A stretch of DNA of 64,000 nt from Tubiluchus corallicola (lineage: Eukaryota > Priapulida > Priapulimorpha > Priapulimorphida > Tubiluchidae), in assembly GCA_030141605.1 (NCBI GenBank), contig JAQGDQ010000021.1, positions 432,001-496,000 of the forward strand. The letters are read 5' to 3'. Shown here piece by piece: positions 1 through 13,900 of the stretch. The position numbers were made by a program, and so were the translations under genes. The notes beneath the pieces are model-generated. The model saw only the letters and a list, made by a program, of their open reading frames with translations. It was not told where the DNA came from and did not search any database. Every line of letters begins with the position of its first letter. Position 1 is the stretch's first letter.

Positions 1-751
1 TATGTAGCTCAGTCAGCTACTTAGTTTATTTATCTGCTATTTAGTCAGTTAATTGATCAACAACCATTTACCTAGTTGAAAATTCACCTTTATCAGTTAA
101 GCAAGTTGAAGTAACTGATTATTAAATTTTTATTAATGTGATGGCTACTTTTTCCACAGTGAAATGTTTCTTTATAATTCATTCTAGTTTGTTTTGTCGT
201 GTGAAATATTGACAACTGTTTCCTCGGTAAAATAATTTATTTAACTGGTTAACAGTTCTCTTGTTTGTGTTTTGACCTGACTGCTTAACTGCACATTTAT
301 GAAAATGTTCAGCATTTTTCAGATGCTTGCTGAAAGGCTGTTCTAAAGGCCTGCTGCTTAAAGTCAATGGCTACAATGACAAATTGCCTGTAAGTGTGAA
401 TAGTTACTTAATTTTTTTTGAAAATGAATGAAATTCAATGGGAAACATCACAGTCCATTGTCACCATGTCTCTGTCTTGCCAGACTTTTAACCTTCCCAA
501 ATACATCTGTAATTATTGTACTTCTGTAATTTTTTGCATTACATTGTAAAGAACACTTTCTCGGTTTGGTAAAGAAATGGTGATCTAAGAAAATTTGTTT
601 ATTTAAGTAGTACAGAAAAAGTGAAGTAGTGTTTTGGTTGAAAGTTCATTCATTTAATATCACATGTAAGTTCATCTAAAATTACTTGATTACAACCGGA
701 ACATATATCTCTGTACTAACAATGGTTAAACATTTTGTCTACTATTTGTAG
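1..751 (+). other. intron upstream of the first visible nardilysin exon
   Basis: This AT-rich stretch contains no exon that I can connect to the peptidase gene. It ends in a TTTGTAG acceptor at 745-751 directly before the first recognisable exon. Short open frames on the minus strand here show no family signature. I read it as the 3' part of an intron whose upstream exon lies before the window. Confidence 0.6.
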
Positions 752-3700
752 GCACTGTTTCAAACAGTTGTCGATAGCATAGCAGACTTCCAGTGCAGCC
801 AGGAACTTTTCACAGCTATAAAAGATCAACTGCGCAGGGCATACTATAACCTCATGGTTAAACCTAGCAGATTGTGCAGGTATTAAAATTAACTGGATAA
901 ATTTCATCTATCTTTCTACTAATTTTTGTTTCTTTTTTAACAATATTAAGAACATATTTCAAACGTAAATGGTTCTTTCTAGGAGAGGCTACGATAAACC
1001 TACTTGTCATTATTGAATGGAAAAATTTTTCTCCTTCTGGATGAATAATCCAAATTTAGCCTATTGAATATTGAACTGCAGCTACTAATAGTTGTTTTTC
1101 TTCATAGGGAATTGAGATTGATGTTGCTGGAGCATGTACATTGGACACCTGCTGAGTCTCTATCTGTTTTGGACGATATTACAGTGGAAATATTGATGTC
1201 CTTCCTTCACAATTTCAAGAATACATTGTTCATTGAGGGATTTGTACACGGAAATTTTACATCGGATGTAATTCGTTTTATAACTATGTTATTGCTCCAG
1301 ATATATCCTGTCCATTTGTGTCCACTGTATTTTCTTCCAATGTTTCCTGTGACTATGCTGGACGCAGTGTCCTTCTATTTTGTAGCAAAATTTATTAACA
1401 TTTTATTTTTAAGTTTAACAGTAGGTTTTCATAAAGTCTTTATATTTGTAGGAAGCACGCACATTTGAAGCTGTGCTCAGGAAGAACCTTTGTTCTAGTC
1501 CTTTGCTACCTATTGTCTATCCGGAAACTCGTGTTGTTGCACTTCCAGAAGAGGACAGAACACTTGCTGTGGAAAATTTTGGTACGGCTGATGGAGATGT
1601 GAATACAGTTGTGACAAATTACTATCAGCATGGACCGGGAGATCTGCGGAGCTTATGTGAATTGGAACTCTTAAATGTTTGTTTATGTTTGAAACTTTTC
1701 TAAATATTTGTACTGCAAACCAAAATCCAGCATACTTATTGTTATTTATTAATGATTGAGGCGACAAAATCCATGTCATTATCACACTCAAACCTCTAGT
1801 GTGAGACTCTGAACTGGCTGATGTGTCTTAACTGTGTTTGTATGTATATTACAGTCTTTCCTAGCCTCATTGCTGTTTAACTGTTACAGCAAAGTACCAA
1901 TGCTGTAATTTCTCAGCTCACCCTCTTTTTAAGGCAAAGTAATATCAGGACAATGTTGTGCTTATTAAAAAATGTTACAAATTTTGCAAAAACAGCTTGT
2001 TTTTGCATTTTTGTGTATTTGTGATTAGGTCAGAATTAATCTCATCTTTAAGTGCAGTTACACTGCAGGCTGTTTTGCATTTACGTGCAGCAAAAATGCT
2101 TACCGTAAGCTCATTATATTTCATATTGGATTTAATTCTTTACATTTCTGAAGCCTGTACTGTACAAACCAAGTCATGTGATAAAACCGTGATAAATAAT
2201 ATACATCTTGTGCTATTTTCACTGGAACTTTCTACGTACAAGCCTTTTGGCACTCTATTTGTGGTAAAGGCAGAAATAGGATCGGTTCCTAAGCCCTATT
2301 TTAATCAATTATGCATCATTAATATTTTTATGATTTCAGCATTACATGGAAGAGCCTTGTTTTGACTGCTTAAGAAGTAAAGAGCAGTTGGGATATGATG
2401 TATACAATGAGTACAGCTACACAAGTGGAATCATTGGTTTTCTGCTGTGCATTGAGACACAAGCTGAGAAGTACAGGTAGTTGAAAGAACTAATTTTTTT
2501 TGAGTGGGAATAGTATTTCAGTATTTGTAAGGATTGGATGCCAAACTACATTGAAATTGACAAATTTCAGACATGAATAAAATTTCAGAAAATGACAAAG
2601 CGATGTACATTGTACATGTATAATAAACTTAAGTAAATAACTGTATCACTAACAGCAGCGGCAACATTGAACAACATTTTCTTTGACAACATTTTCCTTT
2701 GCAAACTATTTTATGCCATCCATGCAGAACAGCTTTTGCCTTTCCTCAGCAGAAAATAAGTTTGTATAATTAATTTGTAAGACGGTTTAGAAAATAAGTG
2801 TTTGCTTCTTGTCTGTCTACCTTGGATACATGTTTTGGTGTTACTATATTTCTAGATTATTGCTAGGCATGACTTTGCACGTATAAAATCTTATTAGTTG
2901 TACATGTTGTAATTTCTAGAAAAATGTAAGCAGCTTGGCTCAATATTCAAACTTTGTAAAATTCATTTCTCTACTTGGTAATTTGTACATTGGTAAAGTT
3001 ATCCTTAGAGAATTCAAAAAGAGTGCACTGAGAAGTTGTTGCTTGCTTGTTGTGCTACTATCTGTATGATATTACATGCGGCCTGTGTCATTGTCACTCT
3101 GACAGGAAGGACAAAAGACATTTGCAAGTTACTTAAATACGCATTGCTGTAAGAGTTGTAGCTTCTAACTATAATTACGTATAGTTGGTCAAGCTTTCAT
3201 GATTAGCCTATTAGTTATGGAGAAGGACAAAGAAAAATAATGATAAGTAATAATAAAAAATTTGCTAACCAATGAGTAACCAACAGTAAATAATGTTTGC
3301 TAGGCTTTCAAGATAGTATGCCAAATAACTCCGTCGTAGAAGATAAATTTTCTGCTTGGAAGTCTCAGGATATATTAATGGTTGTACTAGAATGCGAATA
3401 TCCTATTTGTCACGTGTGTAATTCTAGCTGAGCTAACTTTTATAGCTACATCAGTTTTACAAGGAAAGTATTATCAAGTAAATTATTATTATTGAAACTT
3501 TTCCACTATGTTTAAAATAACCAGTGAACATTAGCAAATAATTAATAATGATGGCATTAATCCGTCAGAAAATGCATTTATCGTATATTTTATTTCCAGT
3601 GCTGAGTATGTAAACAAACGAATAGAAAACTTCTTGAGCACATTTAGACAGAGACTGAGTGATGCAAGCAACATAGAATTCGAGAAGATAGTACGTTAGA

Positions 3701-5982
3701 CGCTTAGTTCTACATGCTATTTGTGATTATAAAATTCCTTCTTGATACTTTAATAAAAAAGATACTTGTGATGATGTCTACAAGGCTTAATGTTTCTTAA
3801 GTATTTATGGTACCATTTTTGTGTCAAACTGTAAATGAAACTGAATGCTTATGGGAAAACTCTAAAAGTTCATTTGAAACTGGCCTTGCAAATATTAAAA
3901 TTATTGAAGTGCATTCAAGTAATAATTTCAAAAAAATTGCTAACAATTTTAAATTTTGAAATAGAAACATAGATCATCTCCACTTATAATTACCATTTTT
4001 AATGTTGTTAACCTGCCTTTTTATTATAAGATTCTACTTGCTGGTGCGTAATTATAAAGTCATAGTATGGTTTAAAAGTCATCTTCATCTGTTTTGTTAG
4101 TTGCATCTGTTGCCTTATTTTAGAAAAAGTCACTGATAGTGTTAAAGGAAACGGATGATAGTGATATGAGTGAGGAAGTTTCCAGACACTGGGAGCAGAT
4201 AATGAGCAGAAATTACGTATTTGACAGACTTGATCGAGAGGTATTATTAAAAAGCACAAATCAGTTTGACATATTTTCTATACGAGATTCGTGTTGTGCG
4301 AGTGCAGCCAGACTGGTATGTTTATTAGTAATACACATTATGTTCCTAAGTGTATTGTCCTGTTTTTATATCTTGCTTCCTGTTTTATTACCATCAAAAG
4401 TTAATGGTTTTTTTTGTTTTGTCAGCCGTTTATTACCATTCGTAATAAAGTGGTACAATATATGCATGTACACAGTAAACTTAGATTTATTAACCATTAT
4501 TAAATTGCCAGAAGAATTGTGTAGGCTGAGACTGGCCGAAAAATCCTAGTCTAAACTCTGTGAACAGCTCATCTCAAAATTACTTCACGTTTTCCGATAA
4601 GAAAAAGTATGCTGTGATGTACAGCGAAGTTAACAGATGTATTGTCTTTATAACAAAGGAGCAATTAATTACTTTGTAGGTGGATTGCCTAAAAACTTTG
4701 ACAAAAGATAACTTGATGAACCGGCTCACTGCAATGATATCTGACCATAAAAAGAAAATATCTGTACAGGTTTGTGCTTTCTCAAACGTGCTTCATTTCT
4801 GTTAAAATACTATACAATTAACTAACTTTGTGTTCTCACCCTTTTAAATGAATAAGGTGCCGGGATCTATTGCTTGTGTTTGTTGTGCAGAGACAAATTT
4901 GCATGTTGTTAAAAAATTGTGAATTACAGTACATGTAGAGTATATGCAGTGTTGTCAGTGATCGTGAAACAATTGATGAGGTCATGATCATTAGAAAATT
5001 TTTGATTTAAGATCATGATCTAGATTGATTTTTAGAGTTGTTTGCCCTGCGATCCCAATCCCTACCGTGATCAAATAGTAATGCACTAAGCACGGTTTAT
5101 CTTTGGTACAGTTACTGCAGTTTCTCCAAGTGCACTATAGCATCAGAGTATGTATGTACATGTACAGTACGTCAAAACGTTTATTTAACCTACATTATAA
5201 ATTTTTCAGTTAAGAACAGATTCCCATGCATTATTTTATTTTTTATGGAAAGAATGGGATCTTTTAACACCATTTCATTTAACACCACATTTTGCTATAA
5301 CATATTACTAACAGCCAATGCAAAAAAAGTCTAGCTGTACACTCAAACTTGGTGGGATAACAAACACAATTATATCTTAAATCGCATTATGCAGTCAAAT
5401 TTTAAGTTATAATTTGTCATTGCAGGTGATCTGCCCTGCTTCTGGGGACAGAGTGTCAAGAGTACCTGATGGAGTGGAACAAAACCATGCACAAGTTGAA
5501 CAAAAGTTAGATGCGCCAAATGAATTTAAAAGCACAGAGAAAGTAGACAGAGAACTGGTACTTTTAATTCATTCTTCATAATTTGTAAGTTCTCTGTATA
5601 GTAGGTGCAGAGCTGGGTGGTTGCTAAATTTCCCATGTTCCACATTGTAAGGAAAAAAGCTGTCTTGTTTGCTATGACAGTGAGCAATAATTTTTGTGCA
5701 TAATAAATTCATCTCGTCTGATTCCTTAGCTTAACTTTAACTAAGCTGCATGTTAATTAACCATAACTTAACCAACTAATCTAAAGAGAATTTGAACCTT
5801 TTTAATTCTTTATCAACTTTCAGATTCCTGAATTCGAAAAGACATCAATTAGGTCAGTACCATTCAACATCAAGCTGCATGTTTTAACACCATATAAAGA
5901 AAATATTAATAATTACATCACGGATATCACATCGTTCAAGAGGTCGCTGTATGTATATCCTGTCACAAAGATAACTACTTGA
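752..5982 (+). CDS. NRDC: nardilysin-like M16 metallopeptidase, C-terminal part (gene enters from the left edge)
   Basis: Nine exons fit GT-AG introns with consistent phase: 752-879, 1108-1267, 1452-1676, 2340-2476, 3600-3690, 4124-4240, 4680-4769, 5426-5557 and 5824-5982 (TGA). They give about 412 residues. This is the C-terminal half of an M16 (pitrilysin/insulinase-type) peptidase. In this family it forms the non-catalytic half of the clamshell that closes around peptides; the HxxEH zinc site lies upstream, outside the window. Telling blocks are YYNLMVKPSRLCREL, FIEGFVHGNFTS, HYMEEPCFDCLRSKEQLGY, SGIIGFLLCIETQAEKY and YVFDRLDREVDCLKTLTK. The MEEPCFD block resembles nardilysin more than insulin-degrading enzyme, although LKTLTK and the C-terminal FKRSLYVYPV recall IDE. 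The family is secure; the exact orthologue is less so. The gene converges on MTAP-A. Confidence 0.88.
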
Positions 5983-6149
5983 CACTGCTTAATATTATCT
6001 TAGCTTGTATATTTTTGAGGCAGTTTTGATGCAGTTTTGCATGGTGCTTGATTAGAAAGCTTATTGTATTTGAATATAATGGAGTGCGTCAGTTTGTCCG
6101 TCTGCATAGTATTCCTTTTTGTATACACACATTGAATGTTGTCACATTA

Positions 6150-6155
6150 AATAAA
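6150..6155 (+). terminator. polyadenylation signal of the nardilysin-like gene
   Basis: A canonical AATAAA lies about 170 bases after the TGA stop. The next gene on the opposite strand has its own putative signal at 6225-6230, so the two transcripts should end almost back to back. Confidence 0.55.
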
Positions 6156-6224
6156 TGTGTTCTCTGGCGTTTTTAATTATTTATTATTAAAAAAACAGAT
6201 GAATAAATATGAATTTTTAGTTCT

Positions 6225-6230
6225 TTTATT
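6225..6230 (-). terminator. candidate polyadenylation signal of MTAP copy A
   Basis: AATAAA on the minus strand. It sits in a block (about 6205-6350) that is recognisably similar to 23145-23265 downstream of MTAP copy B, where the same AATAAA appears at 23169-23174. Conservation of the signal in both duplicates supports use, but the implied 3'UTR of about 1.7 kb is long and nearer sites are possible. Confidence 0.4.
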
Positions 6231-7934
6231 TGTTCCTCACCAAAAACAAAATATATCCATTTTATAACAACATTTACTTCAATATTATATACATAAACAC
6301 ATATATATATATATCGATCATCAAATTTCATGGTACTAAGGTCTCTTGAATTTAGTGTGCTACGATATTTACTCTATAAGGGGTGTTGAAGAGTGCAGAA
6401 AATATTCTAAGCATATGTTTTAATTAACTCTTTTCCCGACGGGTACATACAGTTACCCGTCACGGGTGAAGGGTAAAAACAATTCTTTATTAACTAAAGC
6501 TTCCTCTTTCCAAATTTAATGAAACTTCAAAAAGAAACAGCTAAACTACAAGCCAAGCAAATTATGTAAGAACAAAAAAGGTTCTGTTATATTCTTTGTT
6601 CTCAGGCTTTGAAGAAGTTTTTAGAAATCTAATGGATAAAATTCATGCTTTGCACTTGTACAGCATCTCGGCCTAGCAGCAAACGTTGATTTGCCCTGCG
6701 GTCATTAACACTGGCTATTATTAGCATGCCAAGGTAATTTTTGTTGTCATCTGGATGTGTGTTCACAGAATGTAACAACAGCAAGCGCTGACAGGGAACA
6801 GTACTCTGAACACACTTAAATGTTGTTATGTTTTTGAACGTCCAATACAAAGAATAAAAAAATTATTAAGAGCATAGCGTTTTTATGTTTTTGAAATTTT
6901 GAACAGTTTCATACCTGGATTTATCACTTAGGTACCTTAGCAATCAATTACATGTATATAGTAACTAACGGTAATTTCCATAAATTTTTCTTGTTAATAA
7001 TATTGTGTATACGCTACGAAGCTTTTAACCTGTGAAAAATCTGTTGCAAGTAAAATGCATAAAACAATAATTATGATGCACGCTAAATTACTGTACAACT
7101 GCTGATCATGCTGGGGGAGTGCCGTCTGTTAATTCAAGAGCCGTGCATCTTTAAGATAGTTAGTAAATATCAAAGTGAAACTTAGTTAATTGACTTAATA
7201 AAAAAGTTGTTTCATTACATCTATATTTATTACAGTTTAGGACACATTGATAGACTGATACATTTACCATTAAATTATAATATTTTTAATTGGTTGGATA
7301 CAACATTAACTGCACCAATTAATAACTATATAAGTACATACATTGATCAACATAGTCTCGCTACTTCTAGCATTTTAATCTAAATAGTTCCCATTCATTT
7401 ACGTTCCATGATTTATCACATAACTCAGTTTACTCATTGCTGCTAAATCATATATATTTCTTTACCAAGTAACTCACTTAGTAAGTTCTACACTGACACC
7501 CAAAATATACCTTCCTGGCTGTCATGTGCAATGATCAACATTCAATTTACTTGGCATTTAGTAAATGTTACTTTGATTTTAAATTAAAATTACGGCGTAA
7601 ATCGGTAACAACCAAATGTGAAATTAACAATTTCATAGAAATAATGCAACTAGATAATTGTGTAATGAAAGCACACACATTGTACAAAATACTGAAATTT
7701 TGACCAATTCCAAAAAACTCTACCGAATTCTAATTCAAATTCAAAATAGGTTAAGTTCACGCCCTGTTATTAATATTACAAATATGCCAGCATTCCATCC
7801 TATGTTCGTTTTCTCAGGTTCACCGGAAATTTTTTTTTATAAAAAGATGTGTAATAAGACAAATGTAAAACTAACATTAATACTGACAACAAATTTGCAA
7901 TCTTAACTCCATGCTAGATTCTTTTTTGAGTAGT
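6231..7934 (-). other. 3' region of MTAP copy A (probable long 3'UTR)
   Basis: AT-rich sequence between the MTAP-A stop codon and the candidate polyadenylation signal. It includes a short TA run around 6300-6315 and a small GC-rich palindromic patch near 6437-6465 (CCGACGGGT / ACCCGTCACGGGT). Parts align with the region downstream of MTAP-B, so it belongs to the duplicated segment. No other gene is visible. Confidence 0.4.
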
Positions 7935-10900
7935 TTATACCCCCATTACTGAAGCTTCAGCAATTGCCTAAAAATCCACAAAAAATTAGATCGTACAAGT
8001 AAAAACAATTAAATTGACTAGAAAAATACAGAAAAACTGTTTAACTTCTGATGCAGTTAAATATAGTTGCTTACTTATTTTGCCAGTACTTTAAAATATA
8101 GTTTTGTAGATCATCTCCATAATTAAGCAATGCTAGCTCTAATGATTGCTGGATTACTTAATGAAACTGTGACTTAACTCTTACCATTTTTTCGTGCAAA
8201 CTTCAGTACAGGTGCTTTGGCAACACTTTAATATCAATACAGATGCTGTACCATTTCTATTGGTAGATGTAATCATAATTATGTGCCCTATCTTCGTACT
8301 GGTATGTAAGAACAAAAAACTGATGATATTTTTTCTAGTTTCTCTAATACATTACTTAATTTAGGCCAATACAGTTCTTCCTAAACATGTTTAATACAAT
8401 TATATGTATTGTGTATTTGCTTACTACGACATTTTTTCACATTCTAAACAATGCATAAAATTCAAAGTTATTAGTAATGTCAAAAGACACTATATAATTA
8501 TGACAATTATGTAATGCAATCAACACATAAGAGTCAAATAACCTCTGTATGTTACAGTAGTAAACATGTAACCATTTTAATGTAGAAGAAGACAGCTGCT
8601 GACAGTTTCAGAACTAAAAGGAAACCTAAGAGATTTAGGATGTTTTTGCATGCCCCATGTCAGCAGAGAAGAGTCACCAATGTTTGAAGTTCCAGAAAAT
8701 ATAATAATTGTACCAAAAGTTGGACTCTAAATCCACCAGAGAAAAGTTCAGTAATAATTTAATATTTTCAGTGGGAGCTCTAGTTACAAAAGGATTTTGA
8801 GAACTAATTCTGTTTAATTAAAGTATCATGAAGTCTCTTATTTCTCTGTTGAATAATTAATAAGGTGAACATTAGCTGTGGGTTGAGCAGTGCCATTTCA
8901 TGCACTCTTTAATACTGGTGGATGAAACTATCTCATTAGTCTCATATCTTGTCTCTTTTTTCATAAGCATATATTAAGTACTCACCCGATTTTCACGTAC
9001 TGTATCACTCCAGTCATGAGCTGCAATCTTTGGCACGACGGCCCATAAAACATCTGTTGCTTTTGTGCCATTAGACTTTAACGTGTTCAATGCTTGTTCT
9101 ACAGACACCTAAGGAAGAATGCATTTAGGTGACTGATCAACTAGGCAACAATGATTACAGAAGGTCAAACCCACTCTGTAGGGCAAGAAACGGGAATATT
9201 CAAAACTTTCCATATAAATTTTCTTAATTTAGATATTTTTTTGGCTATTTATCTGGCAAATGCTTCGTCAAAATTATGTGAAAGGTCTTAAATTGCAAAG
9301 ACATGCAGAAATTAAGCAGGAATTTCACAAATTTGGCTACTTATGTGTCATTTTCTATCAGTACAAAATGGACTTCAGACAATGGTCTGCAATAGTTATC
9401 AATTTCAAAGTAATGTCACTGCCCATTTAGGTCAAATTCAACTCGAAAATAAAAGTTTACTAACTGGTTCTTCTGATTCATGCCAGCTGTCGTAGTCTGT
9501 AGCCATAGCTAGAGTTGCATAGCATAATCCGACTTCTTTCGCTAATACAACCTGGCAAATATCAAAAACAAATAAATTATAAAAATGCAACAAAAGAAAG
9601 AAAATATCTAAAGTATCAGCTCCAAGACTGATAACGGCAATAATGCACCAGTATTTTTTCTAAATAACACGTTAGGTGTTAAGTCAAAAAGAGAAGCTGC
9701 CTCAACTCCCAAAATGCCAAATTTAGTATAGTAAATTCCTCTTGCAGGTTATTTCAGGTTAATGATGCAATTGCTAATTGCTAGCTGCTAACTGTGTTAA
9801 CTGCTGAAGCTTATTACATTATTTCAAGGCAAAAAATTGCCAAGAGCTCAAATTTCCAGACTAGATGACAAAAACATTAGCTAGTTCTATCAGTACAAGC
9901 TGGTATATTTATTGTTAGATGTTGAGTACTCTTTTATGTACACAGTTAGAGTAAGCCTTCCAGCAGACTGACATGGACAAACAACAGAAAATTTTAATAT
10001 CTGTTTGTCTTCAATGAATATAGAAACTGTACCTCTGGCACAGTTGTCATGTTAACTGTGTCTGCTCCCCACTGTCTCCATAACTTGCTTTCTGCTTTAG
10101 ATGAAAACCTTGGTCCCTCTATTGTCACAGTTGTTCCTGTAGGTTGGCAGTTGAAGCCTAGCTCTTTCACAGTTTCGTATAAAATCTAGAACAAGAGTGT
10201 GACTGTTAAAAAGTGCATTCTGATATATTACAGGCTTCACAACACAATTCATTTCTGGCATTTTCTTTCCAAGGCTCCTAACCAACTGCAGGATGTTCTT
10301 AAATTTCTAATTTTAAAATCTTCCACTTTTTAATTTGCCTCTCTATTTTTTTAAAAAAAAAATAATTATGTTTAGGTGTTGAATAGTCTACTTTTATATA
10401 ATTTGTGTTCATAATTTTGTATGAACATGTTTTATTATTACAATATGCGACAATAAAGCAATTTTTCAAATTATGTCTGATATTATACTTAGATTGGAAT
10501 AGAATTTTATTTTTTACATGGAGCACATTAGATTGTATATACAATACTTCCATACTGGTTCATGGCACATTAGTAGTAGTAACACAATACCTTAATACAC
10601 TTACATACAATTTCTGTGTTGTTTAACAAACAGCTTAAAACAAAATAAAGCTACTACAACCATAAAGCTTTTAGCAAGAATGTAAAACTGTCTCGTTATT
10701 TTCTTCTTACACAGCAACCAGCTACCAAATAGCCAGGAACGAAAATGTAAAACAAGACAGTGTGCCCAGCAATGCAAATGAAATTACACCCAAACTCATT
10801 ATAACACCCCCTTTATAATGCCAATTTTGCTTATCATCCAAATTTTTAGCAAAACAAAATATCATATTCACATAGACGCATTAATGCAGATATTAATGCA

Positions 10901-13900
10901 CCTCGTTATAATACCGTATGTATTAATGCACCTTGTTTTATAATGATAAACTCACTTAACATCAACTGTTTTTGCTGTCCCGAAGTAGGTGGTATAAATA
11001 GATTTGACTACTGATAACAACATTTTTATTTACCTTACTAGTAAGAGAACAAAAAGGCTTATCTAGTGGAATGTGACACAGTCCTTTAGCTTCCGGACAT
11101 GTACCATCGTAGAATGTTTGACACCGCTTTTGCGTCCTAGAAAAAGATAGAAACTAAAAAAATGAAAAAAATTAGTGACCTGTCACATAGATACTAAACC
11201 AGATGGAAATTTTCTTGACCCTAACGAGTCTTGTGAACTTGTTTATTCATTCCAGAGCCTTCTTAGGGTTGGTCCACCGGGTTACTACATCTCAGGAACT
11301 GAAAACGGGTGTATATGGTGTAAGACAGCCCAAATGCAAATGCATTTGTGGCCCAACTCAGTGTAACTCGACATCGAACTTCGCAAACATCAAATGTGAC
11401 AGTGAGCAAACACTCTCTTTTGAGTACAGTGCCAAATCAAACCAGAGCAGGAAATTAATGAAGGATTATTATATTAACTTAATAGACAATATCATAACTG
11501 TGTGGTTAGGATTATACAGATTGGTTTTCTATACATTTTCTGATTTTATTGTGAGAATATTGTGAGAACAACCACACAGAGACACAAATGCCCTTCCTGT
11601 GCTCTGACTACTGTCTGTTTACATAACAAATGATAGTTTCGTACCTGTCAATAAACTGATCCAATACGACAAAATCACCGGGTGGAATATGTTCCCGTAA
11701 TGACCCACATGCCGATGTCACTATTAGATGAGTACAACCCTCGTCTTTCATAGCCCAAACATTTGCACGATAATTAACAAGGGATGGCATTATGGTGTGG
11801 CTGCGACCATGCCTAGAAAAGATAGGCAATTTTCAGAACTTTTCAAAATGATTCACACATCAAAAAGCATTATTACCATTATTGCAGTACTCTGATCAAA
11901 GGCAAGGCTCGATTAGAATCATTAGAATATCGTTAGAAAATCTGTTAACAAAAAAGAGATCATGAAACGTATAGCAATTTCCTATAAAACACGTCACAAG
12001 TTAGGGCTTGATAAGAGAAGGTACCATTGCACCAAACACTACATGTGTGTAAATTTGTGGTAATTCTTGAACAAAATTATAATTTTTTCCCATCATCTAC
12101 CGCTATTCTACCTCCTCAATCCTCTTTACTTTTTTAATGTGTTAAAACTAATCAAGCAGTTATAAATAAGAAAAAAAATACATTTGTAAGTTTTTTTCTT
12201 TAAAATTAATTTTAGAGGCAAATTCTTCCACTTTCATGTACCACTTCCAATTTGAAACACCACTAAATAAGTGTCTCAAAACACCTTAGTAAACAGGTAG
12301 TCTCTATGTGTAGACTAATATGTAGTATAAAAGTTTAAAATATTATTGAATTAATGAACGACCCTGAATGGTTTATGTTCATTATTATACATGTACAAAT
12401 ATTCAGTTCAAAATCCCAAATACCTAAGACGATTGAACAGCTAAATTTGTCATACGCATTAAAGTTATGCCATGCTGGGGTTGGCCAGTGAATGGCTCAT
12501 GCCAGCCTAGGTTCAATAATTGCTCTAAGCAGTTTTATTTGCCACACTGATTCTAGCTGTTTACATAGTTCAAGGAGGATGTAGATTTGGGTATAACTAA
12601 GACATCTCATTGGTTTAGTGGTTTGTGCCTCAAATTACACTAAGAGGATTAGCCTAGACAATGAGGTAGGCTCTGGTCTCACCACAAATATCAATGTTAA
12701 ATAAGCCCTCATTCTAAATATTACATATTACAGTGTGCCAAATTGTATTTAAAAAAGTAAATTAAAATACTAATTAGTTACTACATGATACTTTTTAGCA
12801 CCAAATCATGAGAGCTTACCTTGCTAGCAGTACACAGTCAACACCACTGATTTTTCCGCATATTAATGAATCTGATGGCTGAAATATATTTGAAAGAGCT
12901 AAGATAAAATGACAACAAATTTTAATTCCATGCGTATTATAATGCTTATTGTCAAATTCTTTTTATTTGAAACTGAAAAAATTGTTTTTTCTATAGTGAT
13001 GGCAAGCCGGGAGAGGGGAGAGGATCTAAGCAGATATACATACGAAGTATATTATTAAAATTTTACATTAAGTTTTGAGATGTAAACCGAAACGTGAGTA
13101 CTCCTTCTCACCTAATGAAACTATCTGCAGGCATATGCCTGTTTGAATATCTACCACAAAAAGAGGTTAAATATGCAACATGCGTGATATTTTTCTACAT
13201 GAAGATAGACCCCGCGCTTTCATATATATTTGTTATACATGCAGGCAATTACGAAAGTTGACAGCTTAAACTGTACACTGAAATATTAATTTCCTGAAAA
13301 CTTAAAATGGTGCTAAACACTGATAATCATCATCACTCTAAATAACCATTATCATTACCTGTCCAAATGGTGTGGAACAGCTTTTCTCTTGCCTGTTTTC
13401 CAAGATGTCTGTATTATCCAACCCTGTACCACCAATTATCCCTATCTATAAAATTAAATCTGCGAAATAAACAGGGGCATATTAACCAATAGGCTAACTA
13501 GGCCATAGCTGAGGGCGTCAAAGTTTGAGGGACCTCACATTTTAGAAAAAATTCTCCTCGGAAAATGTGTATACTTTCATATATATGCAAAGGCGCATTT
13601 TATAATACACCACAGGCAGTTACTAATATAAGTGCTACATAAAGAACAGATGCGGGTTATTACACAACAAGCATTTGCTTGAACACAAGCGCATACAAAT
13701 GCATGTAATTAATAATAACCACGTAGAACCTAGGTTAATAGTGTTTCTAATACACCATAAATAATTATTTAATCTCCTCATTACATAAGCGACCGCAAAA
13801 TAAATTCACAATAGAGGTGGGTGGGACAGAACTATTAGTCTAGACTAGAGCACAGTAAAGTCCTGATACGCCCCTGGAAGTAAGAAAAATTATAAAAATT

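Noticed and set aside
4241-4549. 136-codon frame extending past nardilysin exon 6
   Set aside because: The long frame runs into intron sequence. The conserved join uses the donor at 4241; only the 75-nt extension to 4315 is kept as a possible alternative.
752-5982. Insulin-degrading enzyme instead of nardilysin
   Set aside because: Some C-terminal words resemble IDE, but the MEEPCFD...LGY...TSGIIGF block and the following region fit nardilysin better. The N-terminal half is needed for certainty.
11175-11565. Overlapping open frames in MTAP-A intron 4, one with several cysteines
   Set aside because: They are short and overlapping, without splice support or a convincing family match. The equivalent intron of MTAP-B does not preserve them.
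12470-12720. Possible tRNA-derived SINE (words like TGGTTTAGTGG and GGTTCAATAAT)
   Set aside because: The A-box-like and B-box-like words are not in the right order and spacing, and no tail or target duplication was found.
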